This document shows positions 1 to 7,014 of a DNA stretch of 12,794 nucleotides, in pieces. A program made the translations under genes and the position numbers. Each line of letters begins with the position of its first letter. Within the stretch, counting starts at the first letter, position 1. Below the pieces are notes generated by a model, which was not told where the DNA came from, did no database searches, and saw only the letters and a list, made by a program, of their open reading frames with translations. Origin of the DNA: an uncultured Pseudomonadota bacterium (GTDB lineage Bacteria; Pseudomonadota; Gammaproteobacteria; Burkholderiales; Eutrophovitaceae); contig CALJLA010000245.1 of NCBI GenBank assembly GCA_937983055.1, forward strand, positions 1-12,794, given 5' to 3'.

Positions 1-920
1 GCGCAGTCGCCCTGGCCGACGGTGGAGAAGGTCCACGAGCCTATCAGCGTCACCTGCCGGCGCAGCAGATCGTTGCTGACGTCGAGCGTGACGTTGTTCC
101 CTTCGCCGACAAAGCAGGCCTTGCCCCAGGTGCGCACGGACTTCACCGCTTGCGCGCGCGCTTCCGGCGACGACGAGGCGTCCAGCGAGGCGTGCACGCC
201 GCGCCCGTGGGTGGCGTCGCGGATGGCCTGCACGACGTTGTCGGTCTTGGTCGGGTTGATCAGCAGGTCGGCGCCGAATTCCTTCGCCCGCGCGAGCCGC
301 GCGTCGTTGACGTCGAGCGCGATCACCCGTGCGCCCATGGCGGCGGCAAGCTGGGTGGCCGACAGTCCGACCGGCCCCTGGCCGAAGATCGCGATGGTGT
401 GATCGCCCTGCAGGCCCAGCCGGTGCAGCGCGCCCCAGGCGGTGCCGGTGCCGCAGGAGATCGCCGCGCCGGTTTCGAACGACAGCTCATCGGGCAGCGG
501 CACCAGGGTGCGCGCCGGACACTTCATGTAGCGCGCATGCGCGCCGTGGCCGGTGGCGCCGTAGACTTCCTTGACGCCTTCCACGCACAGCTGCATCCAG
601 CCGGTGGAGCAATGCTCGCACACACCGCAGCCCCGGTAGTGGTGCTGCATCACCCGCATGCCGACCTTCGCCTGGTTTTCCGGCACGTTGGCGCCGACCG
701 CCACCACCACGCCGCAGGGCTCGTGGCCGGCGATGATGGGCCCGCTTACCTTGCCCAGCCCGAGCGACGATGCGCCACCCACCGCGCGGTAGAACTTGAG
801 GTCGCTGCCGCACATGCCCGAAGCCTTGATCTCCAGCACCACTTCCCCCGGCCCGGGCGTGGGGTCGGGAAAATCCAGAACTTCGAGTTTGCGGTCGCCT
901 GGAAACACTACGCCTTTCAT
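1..920 (-). CDS. Zinc-dependent alcohol dehydrogenase, MDR family (3' end beyond window)
   Basis: My translation of the minus strand from the ATG at 920 gives 306 residues before the window edge. A strong Shine-Dalgarno (GGGAGGAG, 925-932) lies 4 bases upstream of the start. The N-terminal catalytic domain shows Cys37 in GMCGSDL and the GHEPCG motif (His66, Glu67), the usual catalytic zinc ligands. Four cysteines (98, 101, 104, 112) form the structural zinc lobe. The Rossmann domain has GQGPVG (180-185), and Asp203 at the end of the second strand suggests NAD(H) preference. The family oxidises alcohols or polyols, or reduces the matching carbonyls, in the cytoplasm. The substrate cannot be read from sequence. 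The family is usually about 340-380 residues, so roughly 40-60 residues are probably missing. The gene is divergent from the methyltransferase. The family call is firm; the substrate is unknown. Confidence 0.93.
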   Translation of the reverse strand, partial: MKGVVFPGDRKLEVLDFPDPTPGPGEVVLEIKASGMCGSDLKFYRAVGGASSLGLGKVSGPIIAGHEPCGVVVAVGANVPENQAKVGMRVMQHHYRGCGVCEHCSTGWMQLCVEGVKEVYGATGHGAHARYMKCPARTLVPLPDELSFETGAAISCGTGTAWGALHRLGLQGDHTIAIFGQGPVGLSATQLAAAMGARVIALDVNDARLARAKEFGADLLINPTKTDNVVQAIRDATHGRGVHASLDASSSPEARAQAVKSVRTWGKACFVGEGNNVTLDVSNDLLRRQVTLIGSWTFSTVGQGDC

Positions 921-1095
921 TGCGCTCCTCCCGTTGTCTTCAGTAACTCTACTTTAGCGCGGGCTCGACGCCGGCGCTGCCCGATATTCTCTCACCGGCG
1001 GGCTGCTTTCCCGGTATGCTGGCCGCCCTTTTCCATCCGTGCCGGACGGGCCGCTTCGCGACGGCGGCCGAGAATTTCGTCCGCGAGCATTCCGC
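921..1095. promoter_or_regulatory. Divergent spacer between dehydrogenase and methyltransferase genes
   Basis: This 175-base spacer must hold the promoter of the leftward dehydrogenase and probably that of the rightward methyltransferase. The A/T-rich patch at about 934-957 stands out from the GC-rich surroundings and is the best place for the leftward promoter. On the plus strand TATTCT (985-990) and TATGCT (1015-1020) resemble -10 boxes, but neither has a convincing TTGACA-like -35 at 16-18 bases. The region is placed by gene orientation; the boxes are only candidates. Confidence 0.3.
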
Positions 1096-1743
1096 ATGAC
1101 CGGCTACGCCGTCACTGAACTCAGCGTGCGCGTCGGCGGCGACGAATTCCGCTTGCGTGTGCTGGCCGACCGCCAGCAATACTTCGACCCGCAAGGCGAA
1201 AGCGAGCGTCTTGGCGTGGCGCCGGCCACCTGGTCGCTGTTCGGCGTGGTGTGGCCGGCCGGCGTGGCGCTTGCCGAGCAGATGCAGTGCTTCGCGGTGA
1301 ATGGCCGGCGGGTGCTCGAGGTCGGCTGCGGGCTGGCGCTGCCCAGTCTCGCGCTCAGGCGCCGTGGCGCCGAAGTTATTGCCTGCGACCATCATCCGCT
1401 GGCCGGCGAGTTTCTCGCCTACAACTGCGCGCTGAACGGCCTCGCGCCGATTCCTTTCCATCGCGCGCGCTGGCAGGAAGCCTGTCCGGCGCTGGGCCGC
1501 TTCGACCTGATCATCGGCGCCGACCTGCTGTACGAGCCCGATCAGCCGGCGCTGCTGGCCGGCTTCATCGGGCGCCACGCCCATGCCCGCACCGAGGTGA
1601 TCGTTGCCGATCCGGGACGGGCCCAGCGCGGGCGCTTCGCAGCGCTGATGCGCGGGCACGGGTACGCGCAGTCCGCACTGCCCTTCGGCGCTGCGGCGGC
1701 CGAGGCGCCGCGCGGCAGCATCCTGCGCTTCACGCGCGACTGA
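1096..1743 (+). CDS. Class I SAM-dependent methyltransferase, METTL/Methyltransf_16-like
   Basis: A 215-residue protein with a single Rossmann-type methyltransferase domain. Motif I is LEVGCGLALP (about 74-83), the SAM-binding loop. The acidic end of strand 2 is IACDHH (about 94-99). Motif IV is GADLLYE (about 140-146); its D-x-x-Y pattern is typical of the METTL family that methylates protein lysines, including METTL20-like and FAM86-like enzymes. The preceding VAPATWSLFGVVWPAG stretch resembles the N-terminal substrate-gating segment of that family. A protein substrate is therefore plausible, but this is inference. The frame stays open to a GTG at 1039, which would add 19 residues. I chose the ATG at 1096 because the domain starts soon after it and the added stretch is Arg/Gly-rich like non-coding frames. 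No strong Shine-Dalgarno supports either start. It converges on the protease gene with 6 bases between stops. Confidence 0.85.
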   Translation: MTGYAVTELSVRVGGDEFRLRVLADRQQYFDPQGESERLGVAPATWSLFGVVWPAGVALAEQMQCFAVNGRRVLEVGCGLALPSLALRRRGAEVIACDHHPLAGEFLAYNCALNGLAPIPFHRARWQEACPALGRFDLIIGADLLYEPDQPALLAGFIGRHAHARTEVIVADPGRAQRGRFAALMRGHGYAQSALPFGAAAAEAPRGSILRFTRD

Positions 1744-1760
1744 GCCGCGCTACTCGCGGC
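1744..1760. terminator. Inverted repeat at a convergent gene junction
   Basis: GCCGCG at 1744-1749 and CGCGGC at 1755-1760 pair perfectly around a 5-base loop that holds the protease stop codon. It begins at the first base after the methyltransferase stop. There is no T-run on either side, so it is not a standard intrinsic terminator. It could still stall polymerase or protect 3' ends in both directions. Confidence 0.4.
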
Positions 1761-3108
1761 GCAACACGATCGAGAAGATGTACTCGCCGCGCACCACCCG
1801 CAGCACCAGGCGGCCGCTTGCCTTCATCGCCGCCGCCAGGTCCCTGGTGTTGGCGATCTTGCTGCGGTTGAGCGCGATGATGAGGTCACCCGGGCGCAGG
1901 CCGTGGCGCCAGGCACTGCTGCCCGGCTCGACCTTCACCACCAGCACGCCGGCGTCGCGGCCGCGGCGGTCTTCCAGCGTGCCGACAGTGGCGCCGGCCA
2001 GTTCCCTGAGCTGAATCTCGCCGCGCGCGGCGGCGCTGGGCGGCGCTTCCACCTGCATGCGCGCAGTGCGCGGCCGGCCGTCGCGCAGCAGCCGCAGTTC
2101 GACCGTCTCGCCGATCGGCAGCAGGCCGACCTGGTTGCGCAGATCTGCCGAGCCGCGCACCGGGCGGCCGTTCAGCGAAAGCACCACGTCGCCCACTTCG
2201 ACCCCGGCACGCGCCGCCGGCGAGCGCGGTGCGACCTCGACCACCACCGCGCCGTGCGCGGCCTCCAGCCCCAGCGCCTGCGCCAGTGCGGGCGTGAGCT
2301 CCTGCGTGCTTAAGCCCACCACGCCGCGGCGCACCTCGCCGTGCTGCGCAAGCTGCGCCATCACCGCCCGCGCCATGTTGCTCGGCACCGCGAAGCCGAT
2401 GCCGACGTTGCCGCCGGCCGGGCCGATGATCGCGGTGTTGATGCCGACCAGCCGCCCGTGCAGGTCGACCAGGGCGCCGCCGGAATTGCCGGGATTGATC
2501 GAGGCGTCGGTCTGGATGAAATCTTCGTAGCCTTCGATATTGAGGCCGCTGCGGCCGAGCGCGCTGACGATGCCCGAAGTCACCGTCTGGCCCAGGCCGA
2601 AGGGGTTGCCGATCGCCAGCACGTAATCGCCCACCCGCAGCGCGTCGGAGTCGGCCCATTCGATCGCCGTGAGATTGTCGGGCGCGATCTTCAGCAGCGC
2701 GATGTCGGTGCCGGCGTCCGACCCGAGCAATTCCGCCTGCAGCTCGCGGCCGTCCTTCAGCGTGACCACGACCTGCTGCGCCTGGCGGATCACATGGTGG
2801 TTGGTGAGCACCAGGCCGCGGACCGCGTCGACGATCACGCCCGAGCCGGCGGAAACCTGCGCGCGCGGCCGCTCCGGCAGGCCGAAGAAGCGGCGGAAGA
2901 ACGGGTCCTGCAGCAGCGGGTTGTCTTCCTCTGGCGCGCGCGACAGCACCGCGATGTTCACCACCGCGGGCGTTACCTTTTCCAGCAGCGGCGCCAGTGT
3001 CGGCACGCTGCCGTCCCCGACCACCGGCGGCATTCCCGCCGCGGCCGGCGGGGACAGCATGGCGATCACGAAGCAGGCGGCGCAGACGACGGTGCGGAGG
3101 GCAGACAT
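1750..3108 (-). CDS. htrA: Periplasmic HtrA/DegQ-type serine endoprotease
   Basis: 452 residues. The N-terminus is a signal peptide: a hydrophobic stretch at 5-20, then PPAAAG with likely cleavage after Ala24, so the enzyme acts in the periplasm. The trypsin-like domain (about 40-255) has the full catalytic triad: His105 in TNHHV, Asp135 in GTDIALLK and Ser209 in NPGNSGGAL. Two PDZ domains follow, at about 262-350 (RGVVGL carboxylate-binding loop) and 365-450. One trypsin domain plus two PDZ domains, at this length, matches DegP, DegQ and MucD. These enzymes form oligomers that degrade or hold misfolded envelope proteins. I cannot tell DegP, DegQ and MucD apart from sequence alone. The ATG at 3108 is the only start that gives a clean signal peptide; its Shine-Dalgarno is weak. 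It is the last of four leftward genes, with a 108-base spacer before it that could carry its own promoter. Confidence 0.95.
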   Translation of the reverse strand: MSALRTVVCAACFVIAMLSPPAAAGMPPVVGDGSVPTLAPLLEKVTPAVVNIAVLSRAPEEDNPLLQDPFFRRFFGLPERPRAQVSAGSGVIVDAVRGLVLTNHHVIRQAQQVVVTLKDGRELQAELLGSDAGTDIALLKIAPDNLTAIEWADSDALRVGDYVLAIGNPFGLGQTVTSGIVSALGRSGLNIEGYEDFIQTDASINPGNSGGALVDLHGRLVGINTAIIGPAGGNVGIGFAVPSNMARAVMAQLAQHGEVRRGVVGLSTQELTPALAQALGLEAAHGAVVVEVAPRSPAARAGVEVGDVVLSLNGRPVRGSADLRNQVGLLPIGETVELRLLRDGRPRTARMQVEAPPSAAARGEIQLRELAGATVGTLEDRRGRDAGVLVVKVEPGSSAWRHGLRPGDLIIALNRSKIANTRDLAAAMKASGRLVLRVVRGEYIFSIVLRRE

Positions 3109-3146
3109 GGATGCAGGATCGGGTTGACGTTGAACCGCAGGCCGCT

Positions 3147-3177
3147 GCCCGGCGTCAGGCCGGGCGGCTCAAGCCGC
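3147..3177. repeat. Two adjacent palindromes in the cupin-protease spacer (REP-like)
   Basis: GCCCGGC (3147-3153) and GCCGGGC (3159-3165) pair around GTCAG. GCGGCT (3164-3169) and AGCCGC (3172-3177) pair around two bases, so the two hairpins abut and share two bases. Read leftward, the second is GCGGCTTGAGCCGC, the shape of common proteobacterial REP cores. No T-run follows on the minus strand, so an intrinsic terminator is unlikely. An mRNA-stabilising or REP-type element fits better. Confidence 0.45.
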
Positions 3178-3216
3178 AGATGGGGCCGGTCCCGCCGGAT
3201 GCAAGGGGCGCGCGGC

Positions 3217-3594
3217 CTACTCGTCTGCGGGCGAAGTAACGACGATGAAGCGCAGGTCGCCCATGCCGGTGTTGTAGATCGCATGCTCGGTGCCGGGCGG
3301 GATGAAGATCACGTCGTCCCGTCGCACCACCCGGCGTTCCCCGTCGAGCTCGACCAGCGCCTCGCCCTCGAGGATGTGGTAGACCTGCTCCTGGATGCGG
3401 TGGCGGTGCGGTTCCACATAGCCGCGCGGCTGGTATACCGAGATGCGGTAATCGATGCTTTTCGCGCCGCAGGTTTCCGGCCGCACCAGCAGCTTGGAGT
3501 AGGCGCCGTTCAGATGCGCGGGAAGCTCCTGCCACATTGCTTCGGCGGCGGCCCGGATGGCGGGTGCCGCCGGGCGGTCGTGCTTGCGGTTCAT
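3217..3594 (-). CDS. Small single-domain cupin protein
   Basis: 125 residues, almost entirely one Cupin_2 barrel (about 45-120). Motif 1 begins at Gly58 and gives His63, His65 and Glu69, ending at Gly77. Motif 2 is PPGTEHAIYN, with His104 and Asn108. These four side chains (His63, His65, Glu69, His104) are the usual metal ligands, so it should bind Fe, Mn, Zn or Ni. Such one-domain cupins include dioxygenases, isomerases and ligand-sensing proteins; the sequence does not choose between them. No DNA-binding domain is attached. A purine-rich GGGGGAG sits just before the ATG at 3594 and supports this start. The stop of the upstream exporter gene on the same strand is 36 bases away, so the two are probably co-transcribed. 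It may process or sense a compound the exporter handles, which is inference. Confidence 0.88.
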   Translation of the reverse strand: MNRKHDRPAAPAIRAAAEAMWQELPAHLNGAYSKLLVRPETCGAKSIDYRISVYQPRGYVEPHRHRIQEQVYHILEGEALVELDGERRVVRRDDVIFIPPGTEHAIYNTGMGDLRFIVVTSPADE

Positions 3595-3630
3595 GTCTCC
3601 CCCTTTGTTCGATAAGCGGTTGCGCTGCCT

Positions 3631-4263
3631 TCAGCGCTGCGCGGTCGCCAGCCTGAGCGCGAGCCCGGCGAAGATCAGCGCCGCCGTGCGGTTGATGACG
3701 AGCCGCGCGCGCCGCGACCCGGCGACCCAGCGGCCGATCGAACCGGCCAGCAGCGCGAAGCCGCCGAACACCAGCAGGGTCGCCGCCAGGAAGCCGGCGC
3801 CCAGGGCCGTCAGTTGCAGCGCCAGGCTGCCGCGCGCCGGATCGGCGAACTGCGGCAGAAACGCCAGAAAGAAAATCGACACCTTGGGATTGGTGACATT
3901 CATGACGATGCCGCGCCGGTACAGCTGCCAGCCGTCCAGCGCCACGTCGCCGCGCGTCTCGACGGCCGCCGCCGCCGATCGCCACGCGCCCCAGGCGAGG
4001 TACAGCAGGTAGGCGGCGCCCGCCAGCTTGAGCGCGGTAAAGGCGAGCGCCGAAGCCTGGAAGATCGCCGCCACCCCGAACACCACCGCGCCGGTGTGCA
4101 CCAGCAGCCCGGTGCACAGGCCGAGCGTGACCAGCAGGCCGGCCCTGCGTCCATGCATCGCCGACTGGGTGAGCACGAAGATATTGTCCGGCCCGGGCGC
4201 CAGCGCCAGCACCACGCTCGCGGCGAGAAAGGTCAGATAGGCTTCGATCGGGATGAGTGGCAT
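3631..4263 (-). CDS. LysE/RhtB-family amino-acid exporter
   Basis: 210 residues, the usual size for the family, and very hydrophobic with about six predicted membrane segments (roughly 7-28, 40-66, 71-92, 118-136, 150-172 and 186-203). The family signature APGPDNIFVLTQS is at about 22-34, and the second conserved block NVTNPKVSIFFLAFLPQF is at about 121-138. LysE/RhtB proteins export amino acids such as lysine, threonine or homoserine and related small molecules across the inner membrane. The substrate here cannot be assigned. No LysG- or Lrp-type regulator lies next to it. The ATG at 4263 starts right at the first helix; the Shine-Dalgarno before it is poor. It lies 54 bases after the acyltransferase stop and 36 bases before the cupin start, all on the minus strand. 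Confidence 0.92.
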   Translation of the reverse strand: MPLIPIEAYLTFLAASVVLALAPGPDNIFVLTQSAMHGRRAGLLVTLGLCTGLLVHTGAVVFGVAAIFQASALAFTALKLAGAAYLLYLAWGAWRSAAAAVETRGDVALDGWQLYRRGIVMNVTNPKVSIFFLAFLPQFADPARGSLALQLTALGAGFLAATLLVFGGFALLAGSIGRWVAGSRRARLVINRTAALIFAGLALRLATAQR

Positions 4264-4317
4264 GAACGGTTCGTGGCGGCGCGGATGCCGGTTTCTAGCA
4301 TGGCACGGGGCCGGGTG

Positions 4318-5277
4318 TCATCCCGTGGGTGCGGACCCGCTGCGTTGCGAGAGCAGCCCGTCGATTTCGCGGTCCTTGTCGCGCCACAGCGTCTCCAGCC
4401 ATTCCTCGACGCGGCCGCGGAACCGCGGATCGGCGACCTCGTCGCCTTCGCGCAGCGCCGGCGGGATCGGCCGGCGGTGAATGTGCACCACCACCTCGGG
4501 CACGGCGCCGCACAGGAAGCGCCAGAACGAAGGCGCGCCCTGCGGATAGACGATGGTGACGTCGAGAAACCAGCTGAAGCGCTCGCCCAGCACGCCGAGC
4601 GCCTGCGACAGCGCGCCCGCCTTGGGCCTGAGCAAATGGCGATAGGGCGATTGCTGCGCGCGGTGCTTGGCCGGCGCGAAGCGCGTGCCCTCGACGAAGC
4701 TCATCACGCTGGTGGGCGTGCGCCGGAATTTCTCGCAGGCCCGGCGGGTGGCCTCCAAGTCGCGCCCGCGCATCTCGGGATGACGCTCGAGGTAGGCGCG
4801 CGAATAGCGGCGCATGAATGGAAAATCCAGCGCCCACCAGGCCAGCCCGATCACCGGCACGTAGATCAGCTGCTGCTTGAGCACGAATTTCAGCAGCGGA
4901 ATGCGCCGGTTGAGCAGGCGCTGCAGCACGAAGATGTCGGCCCATGACTGATGGTTGCAGCCCACCAGGTACCATCCCTGCGGCGCCAGGTGCTCCAGCC
5001 CCTGCACGTCCCAGCGGGTATCCTGGGTAAGCCGCATCCAGGCGCTGTTGCAGTCGATCCAGCGGTGGGCGATGCCGTTGAGCAGCCGGTCGGTGGCGGC
5101 GCGCGCCGCCGGCGCCCGCAACACCAGCTTGAGCAGCGCCGCCGCGAACAGCGGCACGCACCAGAACAGCGCATTGAGCGTGTGGAGCAGCGCCGCGATC
5201 GCTCCGCGCGCGAAGGGTGGCAGCGCCCGCAGGCCGGCGCGCGACGCGCTGCGCTGCGACAGATCGGTGGGGTCCAT
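4318..5277 (-). CDS. YihG-like 1-acyl-sn-glycerol-3-phosphate acyltransferase family protein
   Basis: 319 residues. An N-terminal hydrophobic segment (about 24-52) should anchor it in the inner membrane. The acyltransferase domain has block I NHQSWAD (108-114) with catalytic His109 and Asp114, block III VEGTRF (195-200) and block IV PKAGAL (218-223). The overall pattern, including the FAPAKH continuation, matches the LCLAT1-like group that contains E. coli YihG, which is of similar length. The expected reaction is transfer of an acyl chain from acyl-ACP or acyl-CoA to a lysophospholipid such as lysophosphatidic acid. The YihG branch appears accessory to the essential PlsC. The chosen ATG at 5277 gives the expected length; the Shine-Dalgarno is weak. 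The gene is divergent from the dehydrogenase gene, 107 bases apart, and heads the leftward four-gene run. A loose inverted repeat (CACGGG 4304-4309, CCCGTG 4322-4327) spans its stop codon. Confidence 0.9.
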   Translation of the reverse strand: MDPTDLSQRSASRAGLRALPPFARGAIAALLHTLNALFWCVPLFAAALLKLVLRAPAARAATDRLLNGIAHRWIDCNSAWMRLTQDTRWDVQGLEHLAPQGWYLVGCNHQSWADIFVLQRLLNRRIPLLKFVLKQQLIYVPVIGLAWWALDFPFMRRYSRAYLERHPEMRGRDLEATRRACEKFRRTPTSVMSFVEGTRFAPAKHRAQQSPYRHLLRPKAGALSQALGVLGERFSWFLDVTIVYPQGAPSFWRFLCGAVPEVVVHIHRRPIPPALREGDEVADPRFRGRVEEWLETLWRDKDREIDGLLSQRSGSAPTG

Positions 5278-5384
5278 GCGCCGAGGTTAACGCATCTGCA
5301 TCGCGATCGCGGTATTCTCGGGCCGGCAGGCCCGCAACTGCGGCGCGCACCCGAATAACATGACGAGGGAAGGAGCTGGGCGCG
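5278..5384. promoter_or_regulatory. Divergent promoter region with a perfect 10-base palindrome
   Basis: The 107-base spacer separates the leftward acyltransferase gene from the rightward dehydrogenase gene. It contains CGCGATCGCG (5302-5311), a perfect palindrome, followed at once by a -10-like TATTCT (5313-5318). No good -35 is visible 16-18 bases upstream. GGGAAGGAG at 5367-5375 is a strong Shine-Dalgarno for the dehydrogenase. The palindrome could be an operator, but a short GC-rich palindrome may also be chance. Confidence 0.3.
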
Positions 5385-6155
5385 ATGGGACGACTCGACG
5401 ACAAGGTGGTGGTGCTGACCGGCGCCGGCAGCGGCATCGGGCTGGCGGTGGTGAAGCTGTTCGCGGCCGAGGGCGCGAAGCTGATGCTGGCCGGACGCAA
5501 CGAGCAGGCGCTGCAGGAAGCGGTGAAACTGGCCGGCGCCGGGCGCGCGCAGTACCGGGTGACCGACGTGGCGCGCCCCGAGGACAACGAGCGGCTGATC
5601 GAGGCCGCCGAGGACGGCTTCGGCGGCGTCGATGTCTTTCTTGCCAACGCCGGGGTCGAAGGCATGAGCGCGCCGATCGTGGACTATTCCGTCGACACCT
5701 ACGACCAGGTGATGGCGGTGAACGTGCGCGGCGTGTTCCTGGGGCTCAAGTACGCGATTCCCGCGATTCGCAAGCGCGGCGGCGGCAGCATCGTCATCAC
5801 CTCGTCCATCGGCGGCATCAAGGCGCGCGGACAGGGCAACTCGGCCTACATTGCCAGCAAGCACGCCGAGATCGGGCTGATGCGCACCGCCTCGGTGGAA
5901 TGCGCGCCGATGAACATCCGCGTCAACGCGGTGTTGCCTGGCCCGACCGAGACGCGGATGATCCGCAATATCGAGGAAGGCCGCTCGCCCGGCGCGCCGG
6001 AAAAGGCGCGCGAGGCGATTCTTGCCGGCCTGCCGCTCAAGCGCTATGGCACGGTGAAGGAGATCGCGAACCTCATGCTGTTTCTCGCCTGCGACGACTC
6101 CAGCATCTGCACCGGCGGCGTTTACTGCGCCGACGGCGGACTGTCGGCCCTTTGA
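5385..6155 (+). CDS. Short-chain dehydrogenase/reductase (classical SDR)
   Basis: 256 residues, the standard length for a classical SDR. The cofactor motif TGAGSGIG is at 12-19, NAG at 88-90, the structural Asn at 113, the catalytic Ser at 140/141, and Tyr155 with Lys159 in YIASK. PGPTET (185-190) is the usual loop after strand 6. The C-terminal CTGGVYCADGG block is typical of the FabG-like group. Arg38 after strand 2 (AGRNE) hints at NADP(H) preference. The family reduces ketones or oxidises secondary alcohols in the cytoplasm; the substrate is unknown. GGGAAGGAG about 9-10 bases upstream of the ATG at 5385 supports the start and rejects an overlapping ATG at 5360 in another frame. The next gene begins 37 bases after the stop on the same strand, so they may share a transcript. 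Confidence 0.95.
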   Translation: MGRLDDKVVVLTGAGSGIGLAVVKLFAAEGAKLMLAGRNEQALQEAVKLAGAGRAQYRVTDVARPEDNERLIEAAEDGFGGVDVFLANAGVEGMSAPIVDYSVDTYDQVMAVNVRGVFLGLKYAIPAIRKRGGGSIVITSSIGGIKARGQGNSAYIASKHAEIGLMRTASVECAPMNIRVNAVLPGPTETRMIRNIEEGRSPGAPEKAREAILAGLPLKRYGTVKEIANLMLFLACDDSSICTGGVYCADGGLSAL

Positions 6156-6177
6156 GCGCGGGCGGATCCATTCCGGC

Positions 6178-6186
6178 GAGGGAGGG
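6178..6186 (+). promoter_or_regulatory. Strong Shine-Dalgarno that decides a TTG start
   Basis: GAGGGAGGG lies 6-7 bases before the TTG at 6193. No ATG in frame lies between it and the first membrane helix, and the next in-frame candidate (GTG at 6208) would be too far away and would cut into the helix. Confidence 0.7.
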
Positions 6187-6192
6187 CGCGAC

Positions 6193-6972
6193 TTGACCTG
6201 GTGGCCGGTGCTGGTGTCGGGCCTGTGCGGCGTGCTGCTCGCCGCGCTGGTGCTCGCGCTGATCCTGAACCCGGAATTTCGTCGCGACCTGGCGGCCGGC
6301 CAGGGCAAGGCCAGCGTGCTTGGCGTGGTGTCGGTCGAAGGCGTGATCATCGTGATTCTCGCCGGCATGTTTCTCATCGGCCTGCTCTACCCGGTGTGGC
6401 GGCTGGATGGGGCCGCCGCCTCCGGAGAGGAGGCGGCGCCGGGCGTGGATGCGCTGAAAGCGAAAATCGCCGAGCAGCAGCAGACCATCGCCGCGCTCGA
6501 GGCCGCCGGCGCTTCCGATCAGGCCGAGTGGCCGCGCCGGCTGGAGCCGCTCGATCCGGAGAGCGACGTCAGCAAAAAGATCCGCGCGATGGCGCTCGAG
6601 CGCCGCGGACCGTGGAGTCCCTATTCGAAGTCGCAGGACCTGCTGGTGTCGGTGCCGGGCGGGCTCGCCGACGGCGTGGTGCTGGGGTGCCCGGACACCC
6701 ATGACAAGACGCTGGAACTGATCGGCAACTACCGGCCCGACGGCGGCGCAGCACCCGGCCAGGCGACTCTGCGCGTGAGGGTCACTGGCCTGATCTTTTC
6801 CGCGAGCGACTGCCGCGAGAAGCTGGGTTACGACCTGCAGCTGAACTGCGCCGACGCGGTGCGGCTGTTCTCCGAGGCGCTGCTCCGCTGCGGCCGCGAC
6901 CTGCAGCCGCTGTGGCAGGTGCGCGAGCGGCTGCTGCCGGTGTCGGCGGTGGTGGTGGACAACGGGAACTGA
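6193..6972 (+). CDS. Unrecognised membrane protein with two N-terminal helices and a cysteine-containing C-terminal domain
   Basis: I do not recognise this 259-residue protein. It begins with TTG, supported by a strong Shine-Dalgarno. Two hydrophobic segments (about 5-25 and 42-68) flank a short loop with basic residues (NPEFRRDLAAGQGK). By the positive-inside rule that loop is cytoplasmic and the large C-terminal part periplasmic. Residues 86-106 (ALKAKIAEQQQTIAALEAAG) look like a short coiled coil, followed by a charged linker. The C-terminal 130 residues appear folded, with mixed hydrophobic and charged segments and four cysteines (166, 207, 219, 233) that could form disulfides if periplasmic. 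No catalytic motif is visible. It sits 37 bases after the dehydrogenase and 42 before the small L7/L12-like gene, both on the same strand. It may be a scaffold or sensor at the membrane, but no function is supported. That it is coding is well supported by its start, composition and neighbours. Confidence 0.85.
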   Translation: MTWWPVLVSGLCGVLLAALVLALILNPEFRRDLAAGQGKASVLGVVSVEGVIIVILAGMFLIGLLYPVWRLDGAAASGEEAAPGVDALKAKIAEQQQTIAALEAAGASDQAEWPRRLEPLDPESDVSKKIRAMALERRGPWSPYSKSQDLLVSVPGGLADGVVLGCPDTHDKTLELIGNYRPDGGAAPGQATLRVRVTGLIFSASDCREKLGYDLQLNCADAVRLFSEALLRCGRDLQPLWQVRERLLPVSAVVVDNGN

Positions 6973-7014
6973 CGGCCGGCGCGGTCGTTCGCCCGGGCGG
7001 GAACGGGAGGCAGC

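Noticed and set aside
949..1659. Minus-strand frame opposite the methyltransferase
   Set aside because: The plus-strand frame has clear SAM-binding motifs; the minus product has none.
2341..3615. Long plus-strand frame opposite the protease and cupin
   Set aside because: Antisense to two complete conserved genes; no recognisable domain.
4304..4327. CACGGG/CCCGTG repeat over the acyltransferase stop as a terminator
   Set aside because: The loop is 12 bases, the arms only 6, and no T-run follows; too weak to call.
4890..6377. Long minus-strand frame opposite the SDR gene
   Set aside because: A shadow of the SDR and acyltransferase genes; composition is unlike a real protein.
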